Below, piece after piece: positions 1-8,484 of a stretch of 34,275 bases of DNA. The notes beneath the pieces are model-generated. The model worked only from the letters and a program-made list of their open reading frames with translations. It did not search any database and was not told the DNA's origin. The stretch spans positions 1 to 34,275 of the forward strand of contig NZ_KB890744.1 of NCBI RefSeq assembly GCF_000373245.1, in the 5' to 3' direction. The stretch comes from Echinicola pacifica DSM 19836 (GTDB taxonomy: Bacteria; Bacteroidota; Bacteroidia; Cytophagales; Cyclobacteriaceae). The translations under genes and the position numbers were made by a program. Numbering within the stretch: the stretch's first letter is position 1; each line of letters opens with the position of its first letter.

Positions 1-2
1 AA

Positions 3-209
3 GTGTACAATTGGCGATCCAACGCTAAATCAGGAGCTATTATGAGTATTAAGAATCAAGGGGACTTACATACCAAAGCAGAATTAGAACTACTCAGAAA
101 AGAGAATGAAGAGCTGAAGAAGGCTCTTGGTGAATCTACCTTGGACATCAAGATTCTAAAAAAAAAGTTGGAAATGGATCAACTACGAAACAAGAAATTG
201 AATCGTTAG
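3..209 (+). pseudogene. IS3-family transposase OrfA, C-terminal part
   Basis: The reading frame enters from outside the window. It begins with VYNWR, the end of the helix-turn-helix in IS3-type OrfA proteins, and continues into a charged heptad-like stretch (LELLRKENEELKKALGE), the leucine zipper used for multimerisation. In the intact family OrfA binds the terminal inverted repeats and is fused to OrfB by -1 frameshifting. The A9 slippery run at 158-166 lies near its end. It is part of a dead element because the matching OrfB is deleted. The family call is firm. Whether the missing N-terminus is intact cannot be seen. Confidence 0.75.
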
Positions 210-617
210 CCGGGGAGTTCAGAGTGAGTATTAACAGAACTATCAAGACTTTGGGAGTAGCCAAATCTACCATTTACTATAAGACAAAGAAGTATCCTGC
301 TCGTAAAAGAACAGCTCAGAAGGCGCTTTGTGAGCAGATGAAAGCAGCAATTCTCAAGCTTACTGTAAGCAAGTCTACCTATGGAGTGCCCAGAGTTAGG
401 GCCTCATACCGGTCAAATAGCGGTAGAAGTTTCCAACACCCCATGGGCAAGCGACATTACTTCGATTAAATGTTGGAATGGGGAAAAGCTCCGCGTAGCC
501 TTTGTGATGGATGTTGTGATAAATAAATCATTGTTATACAATACTTATGCACGTCATTCTGCTTTAGAAATGAAAACACCAAATGAATTTTATAAATTAA
601 AATCGCAGCATAACTAG
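158..617 (+). pseudogene. IS3-family transposase OrfB, internally deleted
   Basis: From the A9 run the -1 frame reads through 224-405 into the HTH_21-like N-terminal domain (IKTLGVAKSTIYY, then STYGVPRVRA). The frame then breaks near 405-425. The rve integrase core reappears in another frame at about 430-520 with NTPWASDITSIKCWNGEKLR, which contains the first catalytic Asp. A second deletion follows directly, joining to the family's C-terminal end (YNTYARHSALEMKTPNEFYK) and a stop at 617. Intact OrfB proteins are roughly 270-290 residues. Here the two other catalytic acidic residues are missing. This is clearly a non-functional relic. Confidence 0.8.
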
Positions 618-815
618 TCAAACTTTTTAGCGGAAAGAGCATAACATGGGTTTATAACTAATAACTCAATAACATTGAGGTTAGATTTTATCTTTAGCAA
701 CATGAAGTAAATATAATAAACTTATGAAAATCATGGTTGTCAATAGCCAATCCACATATATGTTAGAATGATTAAACTCAAAATTAATTTCTTCTAATTC
801 AAATTATTTTTAGGT

Positions 816-2078
816 TTAAAAATCTGTCTTTAACTTATAAAAAATCAAGACGGGATTGTCTGTGCTTTCTGTGTTTGACACCATATCAATAAGAGCTTCC
901 CCACCGGTACCACTCTCAAGGATCATCTTTCTATTAGCGTAAACCTGCTCTGAAGATGTGTAACTTACCAAAACATTCTTTTCAGGAATAGCTGTTGATG
1001 CCTGAAAAAAACCTAACGAATAAATGTCATTATTAATTTTCCCATGAAACAATTTCCCCGTAGTATTTGATCTAAAAAGATGGGCGGTTCTACCACCTCC
1101 ATAATAATGTTCAAAATAAGTAACATCACTTAAAAAATAAGCATTACCTACTATATATGAGTAATTTGAATATTCTTCTGCAAAATCACTTGCCATTTTA
1201 AAGTTGAAATTTGTATCATGCGGCAAAGTTTGATTTCCAAAATCTATGTAGCAATAAGGTGTCAATTTATTTTGTTGAAATGAATATACAATGTTTGAAA
1301 AAGGTCGAAGATAAAACACTTCTTCTCCCTTTTTACTAAAAACTTTCCCAGTAAAATAAAAATCTTGCTCATTTGTAGCATTATAAGAACCACCCTTAGC
1401 TATCACCTTCCAAGTAGTATCCACAATTGCCAATTGATTGTTTCTGATTTCTTCGAGATGATTATTGTCTGACTTATTTAGATCTACTGCACTCATGCTG
1501 CTATTGAGATATGCAAAATCTAAAAAGCGATAATAAACCCTTTGCTCTTTAATAAACTCTCCATCCAACGTATAATACAGCACTTTAGAAAGGCGGTCGT
1601 CATGAATAACCAATTGATTGTTATAGGAATCAATGGCAAAACTACTTGCTCTTATAAATTCTCCAGGTCCTTGTCCTGATACATTTTTTGAAAAGAGAAA
1701 GTCTCCAGAGAAATCAAAGATATAGACTTCATTTTTTTGGCCATCCATTAAATATATTCTTTCATCATGGATCTCTATTTCACTGATCCAATCAGAAATA
1801 ATATCATTTGGAATTTCCCCGAGTTTCAAATACCATACACTATCAATTACTTCAGACATTAACACTTCATTATCATTATTATCAGGAACCTTAATTTCCA
1901 TTTGATAAGAACTCTTTAAAGTATCGGAGTCCAGATTTAGCAAATCTTGAGAAAGAATCTTACTCTTTTCTAGATTGCTAAATTTATTATTAGAATTGGA
2001 CCTTTCAGCTTTTCCACAGGATGAAAAAAAAATGGATAAAGAAAAGAATAACAAGATATTAATATTTACAATTTTCAT
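816..2078 (-). CDS. Six-bladed beta-propeller lipoprotein
   Basis: The 420-residue protein has a lipoprotein signal peptide ending at Cys21 (SIFFSSC), so it should be anchored in the outer membrane or face the periplasm. Residues about 95-150 show the typical repeat of the Bacteroidota six-bladed propeller family (DUF5128 type): IHDERIYLMD, then VYIFDFSGDFLFS and GQGPGEF. Later blades are visible as VIHDDRLSKVLYYTLDGEF and FSNIVYSF. No enzymatic motif is seen, and the ligand is unknown. It stands alone on the minus strand, followed upstream by a C39-peptidase relic and two DUF4221 lipoproteins. In Bacteroidota such propeller proteins often sit near peptide export genes. A link here is only an inference. 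Confidence 0.8.
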   Translation of the reverse strand: MKIVNINILLFFSLSIFFSSCGKAERSNSNNKFSNLEKSKILSQDLLNLDSDTLKSSYQMEIKVPDNNDNEVLMSEVIDSVWYLKLGEIPNDIISDWISEIEIHDERIYLMDGQKNEVYIFDFSGDFLFSKNVSGQGPGEFIRASSFAIDSYNNQLVIHDDRLSKVLYYTLDGEFIKEQRVYYRFLDFAYLNSSMSAVDLNKSDNNHLEEIRNNQLAIVDTTWKVIAKGGSYNATNEQDFYFTGKVFSKKGEEVFYLRPFSNIVYSFQQNKLTPYCYIDFGNQTLPHDTNFNFKMASDFAEEYSNYSYIVGNAYFLSDVTYFEHYYGGGRTAHLFRSNTTGKLFHGKINNDIYSLGFFQASTAIPEKNVLVSYTSSEQVYANRKMILESGTGGEALIDMVSNTESTDNPVLIFYKLKTDF

Positions 2079-2251
2079 AATTTATAGTAAATTTATTGAG
2101 GTGCTTAGCATTTTTGAAAACTCAAATAATTATTATAATTCTGTAATCCTTAAAACATTAAAGAAATAAGTGCTGCCAGATAATTATAAAGGATCAATAA
2201 ATTAGGTATTTAATAATCCTTAAGTAGAATATATTAGGTTAGGCATCACAT

Positions 2252-2575
2252 TCACCCATACACCGGAAGATAAACCTTCCCCTTATTAATTTGATATACT
2301 ACCACAAAGTGGTTCTTGTCCCAGTGTACAATCAGAGGCATTTGAGCCTGCTCTAATCTCTTAAAATCTAACTAAGCCCCAATGGTTTTAAACCCAATGG
2401 CCTCTGCCGCATTGCTCAGCTTTAGCAAATTGCTTCCGGATCGAGTAGTTTCGGACAATTTTCTAATCTCTTGCAGTGAAATTAGCTTTCCATAATGTTT
2501 GGAAATAATCCGAAGACAAGTTGGTCCACAGTCTTTGGAATCGAGTTGTTTATAGAACGGAAAAGAGGATTTCAA
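2252..2575 (-). pseudogene. C39 peptidase domain relic of a peptide-exporting ABC transporter, with an internal stop
   Basis: The start (2575) opens a C39 bacteriocin-processing peptidase: FPFYKQLDSKDCGPTCL, with catalytic Cys16, then the helices KHYGKLISLQEIRKL and NAAEAIGFKTIGA. A TAG at 2372-2374 stops the frame. The same frame then continues with RLEQAQMPLIVHWDKNHFVVV, which carries the expected catalytic His of the family, before a TGA at 2252-2254. Intact proteins of this type have about 700 residues (C39, six transmembrane helices, ATPase) and cleave double-glycine leaders during export. Nothing of the membrane or ATPase part remains. A nonsense mutation plus a 3' deletion explains what is seen. 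Confidence 0.8.
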
Positions 2576-2728
2576 GTAATTTAATTTTTTTAATTATTAT
2601 ACAATAATTTCATCAGCACTGAATTTCAATCGACTTATACATTATTAATCAGCTATTCTATATTTAAAAATTGCTCTACTTAAAACTTAAAAGTACTCCA
2701 TATAGGGAATTTAATTAAATCACTAGAC

Positions 2729-3859
2729 TTAAATATCCAACACGATAAACCCAAGCTCATCCAACAGATTTTGGAAAACCCATAGCTTTCCATCTTTGGC
2801 GAAATACTTTACATTTTCAGACCTTAATTCAGGAACATTCAACTCCGAAATGAGATTAAAATCGGCGTCGAAAACAGATAGAAACACCTTCGTTTCTTTT
2901 ATTTCTGGAAGAAAAGCATCTTCTTCTTTTCGAATATTAGAAAAAATTCGTGTGGCAGATAAACGAAAATATCTTTTTTTCACATCATCCCACACTAAAG
3001 GTCCAAACCGTACCTGTTCCAATAATTTTTGATACTCATCTTGTAGCTGACCATATGTTGAAAGGCTCTTAAAATTAAAATCTCTGACACGACTAGATGT
3101 CAATTTAGGGCTGTAATTGATAGTTCTCACTGGTTTTCCTGCTGAATTGAATAAGTAAATTTCACTTGAAAATTGATGGCTTACTATAATATAATCATTT
3201 TCAGACATATTATAAACTCTTGGATCTAAGAAAGAATATGGATCATCAATCTTCAAAACAAAATCATGATAGGACTTCTCTGTATCTATATCATATCGAG
3301 CCACTGAATTATCTTGTACTGACAAAACATCAAAATACACACTGCTATTTGATTGATCATAGGTTAATCCAAAGACTTTCAAATCGCTAGAACCGATAGC
3401 AACCTCATAAGTAGGGATTTGACCATATGCTAAAGAATCTAAACCTAATGCATTTACCCAATCAATTTTTTCCAGAAGCTCACCGTTTATATTAAAGACT
3501 GAAGACCCAGTACTTGATTTGATGAATAGTGAAGCATTTTCTAAAAAATAAATATCATAAATATATTCACCCGTTCCGTTAGGTCCTTCAGCTTCAAACG
3601 AATAATTACTTACAACCTCAAGATCATCAAGGTTTATTTCATCAATCGAATGATCGAACTTATTATATAAAAAAATCGAACTTTTTTCTTCATTTAAATC
3701 TGATTTTAAAATATCCAAATCCAAATCCAGAAGCCGCCCCTTAGAATTAATAATAACTGTATCAATCAAATACGATAAATCGTCGTAAAGAACTTCACCT
3801 TTCCTGTTTTGACATGACATCGAAATACTTAGAATTAATAAAAATAAAAAGCGCATCAT
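2729..3859 (-). CDS. DUF4221-type lipoprotein (copy 1)
   Basis: The 376-residue protein has a short signal peptide with a lipobox Cys16 (ISMSC). It is a clear paralogue of the protein encoded at 4660-5790. Shared landmarks in the same order are SKGRLLDL near residue 40, HSIDEINLD, EAEGPNGTG, a central FDVLSVQD versus LDVLWVQD, EQVRFGPLVWDDV, FDADFNLISE and a C-terminal LWVFQNLLDELGFIVLD. The repeated beta-strand pattern suggests a propeller-like fold. I recognise the family as DUF4221, known mainly from Bacteroidota, with no established function. It lies 800 bp from its paralogue, so the pair looks like an old tandem duplication without cotranscription. Either of two adjacent Met codons may be the start. 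Confidence 0.75.
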   Translation of the reverse strand: MMRFLFLLILSISMSCQNRKGEVLYDDLSYLIDTVIINSKGRLLDLDLDILKSDLNEEKSSIFLYNKFDHSIDEINLDDLEVVSNYSFEAEGPNGTGEYIYDIYFLENASLFIKSSTGSSVFNINGELLEKIDWVNALGLDSLAYGQIPTYEVAIGSSDLKVFGLTYDQSNSSVYFDVLSVQDNSVARYDIDTEKSYHDFVLKIDDPYSFLDPRVYNMSENDYIIVSHQFSSEIYLFNSAGKPVRTINYSPKLTSSRVRDFNFKSLSTYGQLQDEYQKLLEQVRFGPLVWDDVKKRYFRLSATRIFSNIRKEEDAFLPEIKETKVFLSVFDADFNLISELNVPELRSENVKYFAKDGKLWVFQNLLDELGFIVLDI

Positions 3860-4659
3860 ATGGTTTTTTAGTTAATTATAGAAGAAGCCAAAATTAACCT
3901 TAGCCTCTTCACACCTATTGAGAATCAATATTCTAATTCAATAAAAAAGAAACTTAACCATCTAGTGGTATTGGCTTCAATTTACATTTACCCTAGTCAC
4001 ACCAATCATGGTGACTCTTGCTAGGGCATTCAAATGAGCATAAACCCGCATTATGAATTAGAATAATTGAATGGAGGGCTTATGTTTTGAATTTGGGCAA
4101 ATATCCCACCCATCCAATGCCTCTTTTTAGCAGGTAATGAGATTTTCAATACCTGCTTATTGGCATGATTTACCCTCCATGCTCCCAATGCAATGTAATA
4201 GGGTTTCAGTGTTTTTAAAGTGGCCCGATTTGGTAAATTCCGCTCTAAATGAAATTTTGATATTACGACAAATAAATCTCCATGCAAAACACAAAACCAT
4301 CCGGTCATCCGTATTGGCGCTAAAGGTCTTGTGTAGGGCGGCTTGGGTTTTCGAAACGCGGCTCTGCCCCACATTGCTGAACAAGATTAAGAAAACTGAA
4401 CTTCAAATTTACATTGAACACCAAGCTGGCATAAATATTTTGTGTAGGCCTTGGATGGTGAATATAAATCAAAAAGTTGTCGTTCCAACGGGCGAAATTC
4501 CCATATTCATAATTCTGTGTAAGAATCAGAATAAATATATTCTTTATAGAAAACCATCTTTAATCATTTACATTTTTACATAATTACATTTTGATTTAAA
4601 ACACTAAATGAATAAATTATTCAGAATACATTCCATTCCCCCAAGATTGTAGCTAACAT
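3860..4659. other. Gene-free stretch with overlapping, probably non-coding ORFs
   Basis: This 800-bp gap between the two DUF4221 genes contains a hairpin (3991-4026). A block at about 4050-4400 is open in two minus-strand frames and one plus-strand frame at once. None of the three translations has a signal peptide, a recognisable domain or a plausible composition. The block is visibly less AT-rich than the sequence on either side, which suggests inserted or repeated DNA rather than a normal spacer. I see no gene that I can support. Confidence 0.5.
3991..4026. repeat. Imperfect inverted repeat (hairpin)
   Basis: Outer arms CCCTAG (3991-3996) and CTAGGG (4021-4026) enclose a second pair, AGTCAC..CCA against TGGTGACT, around a small ATCA loop. 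It has no T-run on either side, so it is a poor terminator. It lies in the spacer between the DUF4221 paralogues, beside the odd block at 4050-4400. It could be the end of a small repeat element. Its function is unknown. Confidence 0.45.
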
Positions 4660-5790
4660 CTAGAAACTTAGCACCAAGAATCCCAGTTCATCATCCAAAT
4701 TCTGGAATACCCAAAGATCCCCATCTTTTGTAAAGTACTTCTTGGATTCAAGATCTAACTCGGGCACGTATACTTCGGAAATTAAATTAAAATCACTGTC
4801 AAAGATGGACAAATACACTTCTGCAGTATTTTTAGGCACTAATGCCCCCTCCTCACGACTTTCTGAAAATTTCCTTATTGCGGACAAGCGCAAATATCTT
4901 TGATTAACTTTATCCCATACAGGAGGGCCAAATCTAACCTGCTCCATGTAAGATTGGTAATCCTTGAATAAAAGATCAGCAGTGGGATAATCAACTATTC
5001 CAGAAGGTTTCACACGCTTTGGTGTCAAATTGGGATCATATTCAACAGTTTTCAAAAATTTACCGTCGGAATCCCATAGAGTAATTTCATTTGAAAACTC
5101 ATGCCCTACTGTTATCACACCCCCTTCATAACCTAGATAAACATAAGGATTCATTAAAGCAAAATATTGAGGATCTTCCGATTTCAAGATGAAACTCTTG
5201 TATGAATCTTTCGGATCTGCGTCAAACCTTTTAATTATCGAATCCTGCACCCACAAAACGTCTAAAAAAACCTTATTAGAACCAGAAGCATAATTCAATC
5301 CAAATGCTCTCAGGCCACTAGAATTTAGGAGAAATTCGGTGTTTGGTACATCATTATATTTTTGCCCAGATGAATCAAGAGAATTTCTCCAATCTAGTCT
5401 TTGAAGCAACTTACCCTCTTTATTAAATATAGCTGATACTACATTAGATTTGATAAATAATAAGCCGTCCTTCAGTAAATTAATAGAATTAACATTCTTC
5501 CCTGTACCATTAGGACCTTCTACCTCTAAGGGATAAGTGCCCGAAAACTCCAACTGATCAAGATTTATCTCATCGAGGGAGTGATCATTTTCATTAAATA
5601 ATAAGATCGATTTACTATTCTCATCCAAAGCTGAAATTAGAATAGACCTTTTTAGATCCAGAAGTCTACCTTTAGAGTCAATCCTTACGGTATCAACAGA
5701 ATAAGCTATTTCAGCATCCCCTAGATCTGAGGTTTTACTTTGGCACGCAATAGAGACACCAATAATTACGATTAATATTAAATATCTCAT
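4660..5790 (-). CDS. DUF4221-type lipoprotein (copy 2)
   Basis: I chose the Met at 5790 because it opens a compact lipoprotein signal peptide (MRYLILIVIIGVSIAC, Cys16). An upstream Met at 5820 would add ten polar residues in front of it. The mature protein follows the same order of landmarks as its paralogue at 2729-3859: SKGRLLDLKRS, HSLDEINLDQL, EVEGPNGTGKN, EQVRFGPPVWDKV, FDSDFNLISEVYVPEL and a C-terminal LWVFQNLDDELGFLVLSF. It is probably a surface or periplasmic propeller-like protein of unknown ligand. A third copy of the gene's 3' end survives at 8485-8549, so the family was once larger here. Confidence 0.75.
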   Translation of the reverse strand: MRYLILIVIIGVSIACQSKTSDLGDAEIAYSVDTVRIDSKGRLLDLKRSILISALDENSKSILLFNENDHSLDEINLDQLEFSGTYPLEVEGPNGTGKNVNSINLLKDGLLFIKSNVVSAIFNKEGKLLQRLDWRNSLDSSGQKYNDVPNTEFLLNSSGLRAFGLNYASGSNKVFLDVLWVQDSIIKRFDADPKDSYKSFILKSEDPQYFALMNPYVYLGYEGGVITVGHEFSNEITLWDSDGKFLKTVEYDPNLTPKRVKPSGIVDYPTADLLFKDYQSYMEQVRFGPPVWDKVNQRYLRLSAIRKFSESREEGALVPKNTAEVYLSIFDSDFNLISEVYVPELDLESKKYFTKDGDLWVFQNLDDELGFLVLSF

Positions 5791-5820
5791 AAACTTGAAG
5801 TTATACTGATTCAAAACCAT

Positions 5821-6288
5821 AAAGTATTTTTTATTGTGAAAAACAAATAATTTTTAAAATGAAATTTTCTCCTTTGGTATATAGGGGAGATAGACCCAAA
5901 AAGCGATTCAAGTAATCTATTGGAATTTGCCGTTTTCCATTGAATTCTCATGAAATGAAAATATCGATGTTTAAAATTGACTTCATTCAATTTGAGTATT
6001 AGGTTTTTAAAATACTATACCGTATTTTCTAATTTTCAGTAAATTTTCACTAAGACAATTAACCTTTTAATCGATAAAAATAGGTCATCAATTAAATAAA
6101 AACAGAGAATATAAAAGACTAATTCAATTTAGGTAACTTTTGGACTTTTCCAAAAAAAAGTCTTCTAAAATAGAAAATAATTAATCTCAGCCAACTGTTG
6201 CATAACTTGATTTGATGGAAGAAATTTATGAGATGGATGTAATTTTTCTCATATCGTAAAGGAGTAATAAAAAGAATTAAAATAATGG
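5821..6288. other. AT-rich spacer without a recognisable gene
   Basis: The stretch is very AT-rich with many homopolymer A and T runs. No frame gives a recognisable product and I found no strong hairpin. It contains the promoter region of the DUF4221 gene ending at 4660, but I could not pick a convincing TTG/TAnnTTTG pair. Confidence 0.4.
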
Positions 6289-6812
6289 TTAAGGGATGTA
6301 TTTAATATCAAAACGTCCTTCTGTTATCTGTACAGTATCACAGGTTCCACTAACAGTAGAAAACTCAAATATCCCTGAAACAATAAAGTTGGTCTTGTCA
6401 ATTCTTGAAAAGTTGATATTTCCCCCAATAATATCTGTAGCTTCATGCCTGCATCTTTGACTTTCTGAATATTCCATAAATCTTGCCCTAACGGCGGGTA
6501 GGTCAGTCACATCGTAATTATGATTTACTTCGAAAGGATCCAGGACAGTAAAACCAACACTTTGACCTACAACTCCTGTATCCATCCTACCACTGATTTG
6601 AATTCCCCCTCCCTGATAAATAGCCGAGACATATTGTATATTATTGGAAACCATTGCCTTCCCATTTACTCAACAACCAAATGTATTTTCTCCGGTTTGG
6701 GTAATTGAAGGAAGATTTTCCAACTCAGTTTTTGGCTTACTATCCTTGCCGAAAAAATTCAGGTCACAAGCAGTACACATAGTAAAATAATAAGGTAGAG
6801 GATACTTTTCAT
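6289..6812 (-). pseudogene. DUF6252-like lipoprotein, broken by a frameshift and a stop
   Basis: An ATG at 6810-6812 opens a lipoprotein-like signal peptide (MKSILYLIILLCVLL). The frame ends in TGA a few codons later, but one frame over it continues as ACDLNFFGKDSKPKTELENL and NTFGC. There a TGA (6670-6672) interrupts, and the sequence goes on as VNGKAMVSNN and the remaining 121 codons. The C-terminal half (GGNINFSRID, FIVSGIFEFS, ITEGRFDIKY) matches what I know of the DUF6252 family, whose members read NTFGCLVNGK at this point. Two lesions therefore separate the 121-codon open part from its export signal. Function is unknown for the family. Sequencing error is possible but would need two independent errors. 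Confidence 0.7.
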
Positions 6813-6832
6813 ATATTTAAAAATTTTGCTAT

Positions 6833-7027
6833 ATGAAAATGAATAATTTAAATATCAAACGAAAAAAGAAGATCTACAAGAGAAATCAGTTGTGGCTACC
6901 ATCCATTGAAGATAAAATCTCACAATATAATTGCTTAGTTGCCGTGGGTGCTAATCACTTATTTTATAAGGCAGGTCTAATCACTGTACTTCGAGCTTAG
7001 GGGCATATCGTAGAGCCTGTTGAATAA
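6833..7027 (+). pseudogene. C-terminal fragment of a TraB/GumN-family protein, with an internal stop
   Basis: The frame from 6833 reads RNQLWLPSIEDKI, then CLVAVGANHLFYKAGLITVL, a TAG at 6998-7000, and in the same frame GHIVEPVE before TAA. VGAxHLxxxxGLxxxLRxxGxxVEPV is the conserved C-terminal signature of TraB/GumN proteins (normally near 300 residues). The N-terminal three quarters are absent. Both a 5' truncation and a nonsense mutation are visible. The fragment is on the opposite strand to the neighbouring lipoprotein pseudogene, whose ATG lies only about 20 bp away. Confidence 0.6.
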
Positions 7028-7091
7028 AAGAAAAATTAATATTTTCTATTCAACTATTTGAATAGGGATTTACTATAACATTACTTTTACA

Positions 7092-7364
7092 ATGAAATCA
7101 CTTTCCATCATCAATGATGACCTAATATATGAGAATTTAAGCTTGAAATTAAATTATATCACTATTGCTGAAAATCAAATTCTATTTGCCTTAATTGATA
7201 GTGATGACCTAGAAAATCATCAGATAAATAATGAATTGGTTTTAGTTAGAAAAACAGCCTTTTCACTTAATTATCGAGACAAAAGGATTTGTTTAGACCC
7301 TTTAACAAAACTAAAAAATTATTTTACGTTAACTATGATTGCAATCCAGCATGCTTGCGGATGA
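7092..7364 (+). pseudogene. Possible N-terminal fragment of a medium-chain (zinc-type) dehydrogenase, fused to other debris
   Basis: The 90-codon frame contains NNELVLVRKTAFSLNYRDKR near residue 47. This resembles the LVRVKAFSLNYRD motif at the start of the GroES-like domain in medium-chain dehydrogenase/reductases (usually 310-350 residues). After residue 68 the similarity stops and the frame runs into sequence that, one frame over, encodes a C39-peptidase fragment. No zinc ligands or nucleotide-binding motif remain. The fragment could be transcribed but cannot make an active enzyme. The family call rests on one motif, so it is moderate to low. Confidence 0.4.
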
Positions 7365-7408
7365 TTTTAAAATTTCATGGAAAATCATTTCAACTCGAAA
7401 ATATATAA
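7313..7408 (+). pseudogene. Second C39 peptidase fragment
   Basis: In the frame beginning AAA at 7313 the translation reads KKLFYVNYDCNPACLRMILK, followed by FHGKSFQLENI and a TAA at 7406-7408. This is the catalytic-Cys segment of the C39 peptidase domain of peptide-exporting ABC transporters. It aligns with FPFYKQLDSKDCGPTCLRII in the relic at 2252-2575, with Asn in place of the first Gly. It lies on the opposite strand to that relic and overlaps the 3' part of the dehydrogenase-like fragment in another frame, so it marks a deletion or recombination junction. No start codon or downstream transporter sequence is present. Confidence 0.6.
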
Positions 7409-7770
7409 AAAGATTCCGCCGACCTTTTTGGGAGCTAAGGAAACTGTTGACTTTGTAGGAAAATTGACTAATTAAATTGAGTTTATTCGATTCCAGGTCC
7501 GCCCATTTTCCCAGAATAACAATATATATAACCAATGAATAAGATGGGATTTCGAACATTTAGAGTATAAAAATCATCCCTCCTTTATATTCCAAAAAGA
7601 AAAATCCTCAAGAAAAGAGATTGGTAAGCTATAAGCATGACAAAACACAAACTTTAACAGAATTCCTACCTAAATCGTGGGGCTAAGCTTCAAATAAATA
7701 CTAGCTATCCGAGCTCCAGAATTAAATTTCTCGGCTACTACCGAGACATGGCAGCGATCATTTCCCTTTA
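7409..7770. other. Spacer without a supported gene
   Basis: Short open stretches occur on both strands (for example a plus-strand run reading GAKETVDFVGKLTN near 7430-7475) but none can be tied to a family. It is probably more eroded coding sequence from the debris zone to its left. Confidence 0.35.
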
Positions 7771-8280
7771 TCATCCAGCGATATGGATGTTCAGCTCGGA
7801 ATTAGTTTTTGAGGCTAGTTTTTCGGCTTGCTTGATGGCTTTTCTTTTATTGCTATACGTGAAGGAGAAGAGGGGCTCCATATCATAGGAGCTTATTTGT
7901 ACCACATAATCCCGTACTTTTCCTGAAAACGTGGGACTGATTCCATTTGGGGTATTGATTCTAATATAACTATTCGAAAACACACTTATTCTTTTTATTT
8001 CAGGCATGGGTACCCATGTTCCAAACTTATAACCTACAACCGAAAAATAGGCCATATACTTTTGCTCGGTAAGGTCGATTAGCATTCCTCCGTAGGAGTT
8101 TATTATCAGCATCCCCAGTAGAATTGCTCCTCCCCCTACCCCAAACACTTTTTCTGGGGAATTTTCAGCTTCAAAAATTGATGGACTCACCAAAGCAAAA
8201 ACACCAGCCAAAATCAATATGGGGCCTAAAATATGGGGCCCCTGAGTAAAACTGCGTCTTTTAAAATTAAATTTATTCAT
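7771..8280 (-). CDS. Small membrane protein with two N-terminal transmembrane helices, PH-like C-terminal part
   Basis: I chose the Met at 8280. The longer frame to 8361 would add 27 residues with no signal-like character, and MNKFNFKRRSF gives a basic N-terminus directly before the first helix. Two hydrophobic segments (about residues 18-34, LGPILILAGVFALVSP, and 47-64, GVGGGAILLGMLIIN) are followed by a soluble domain of about 100 residues with alternating strands and a final helix (KRKAIKQAEKLASKTNSEL). This resembles inner-membrane proteins with a bacterial PH-like domain, but I do not recognise a named family. It is isolated on the minus strand, in the debris-rich zone but apparently intact. 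Confidence 0.6.
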   Translation of the reverse strand: MNKFNFKRRSFTQGPHILGPILILAGVFALVSPSIFEAENSPEKVFGVGGGAILLGMLIINSYGGMLIDLTEQKYMAYFSVVGYKFGTWVPMPEIKRISVFSNSYIRINTPNGISPTFSGKVRDYVVQISSYDMEPLFSFTYSNKRKAIKQAEKLASKTNSELNIHIAG

Positions 8281-8484
8281 ATTAAAGCATATTGCACCAC
8301 TCCTGACTCCACAAAGGGTGTATCTTGATGGGATGAGCAAAAATACCCACACTATTTTCACACTTATAGACCACCTATGGGAAGATATTTTGCCAAATTC
8401 TTAGGATCAAATTCCATCAGAAAATACACCAATGGCCAACAAAGTTATTAATTTAAGCAAGAATTTAGTGGAACAAAAATATAT

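Larger units (their letters stand above)
1..617 (+). mobile_element. Remnant of an IS3-family insertion sequence, cut by the window edge
   Basis: The block holds the end of an IS3-type orfA, a run of nine A (158-166) where a -1 ribosomal frameshift would join orfA to orfB, and three separate pieces of orfB. The orfB frame is open from the A-run onward, so the classical frameshift arrangement can still be seen. Most of the integrase core is deleted, so the element cannot move by itself. The left end lies outside the window. The right end is probably just after 617, but I could not define an inverted repeat or a target duplication. Confidence 0.8.

Noticed and set aside
4137-4583. 148-codon plus-strand ORF
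   Set aside because: It overlaps two open minus-strand frames, has no recognisable domain and an odd composition; more likely part of a repeat-like block than a gene.
7329-7559. 76-codon minus-strand ORF
   Set aside because: It lies antisense to the C39 fragment and has no recognisable feature; a shadow of the debris.
8281-8361. N-terminal extension of the small membrane protein
   Set aside because: The added 27 residues look unlike the start of a membrane protein, and the Met at 8280 gives a normal basic N-terminus.
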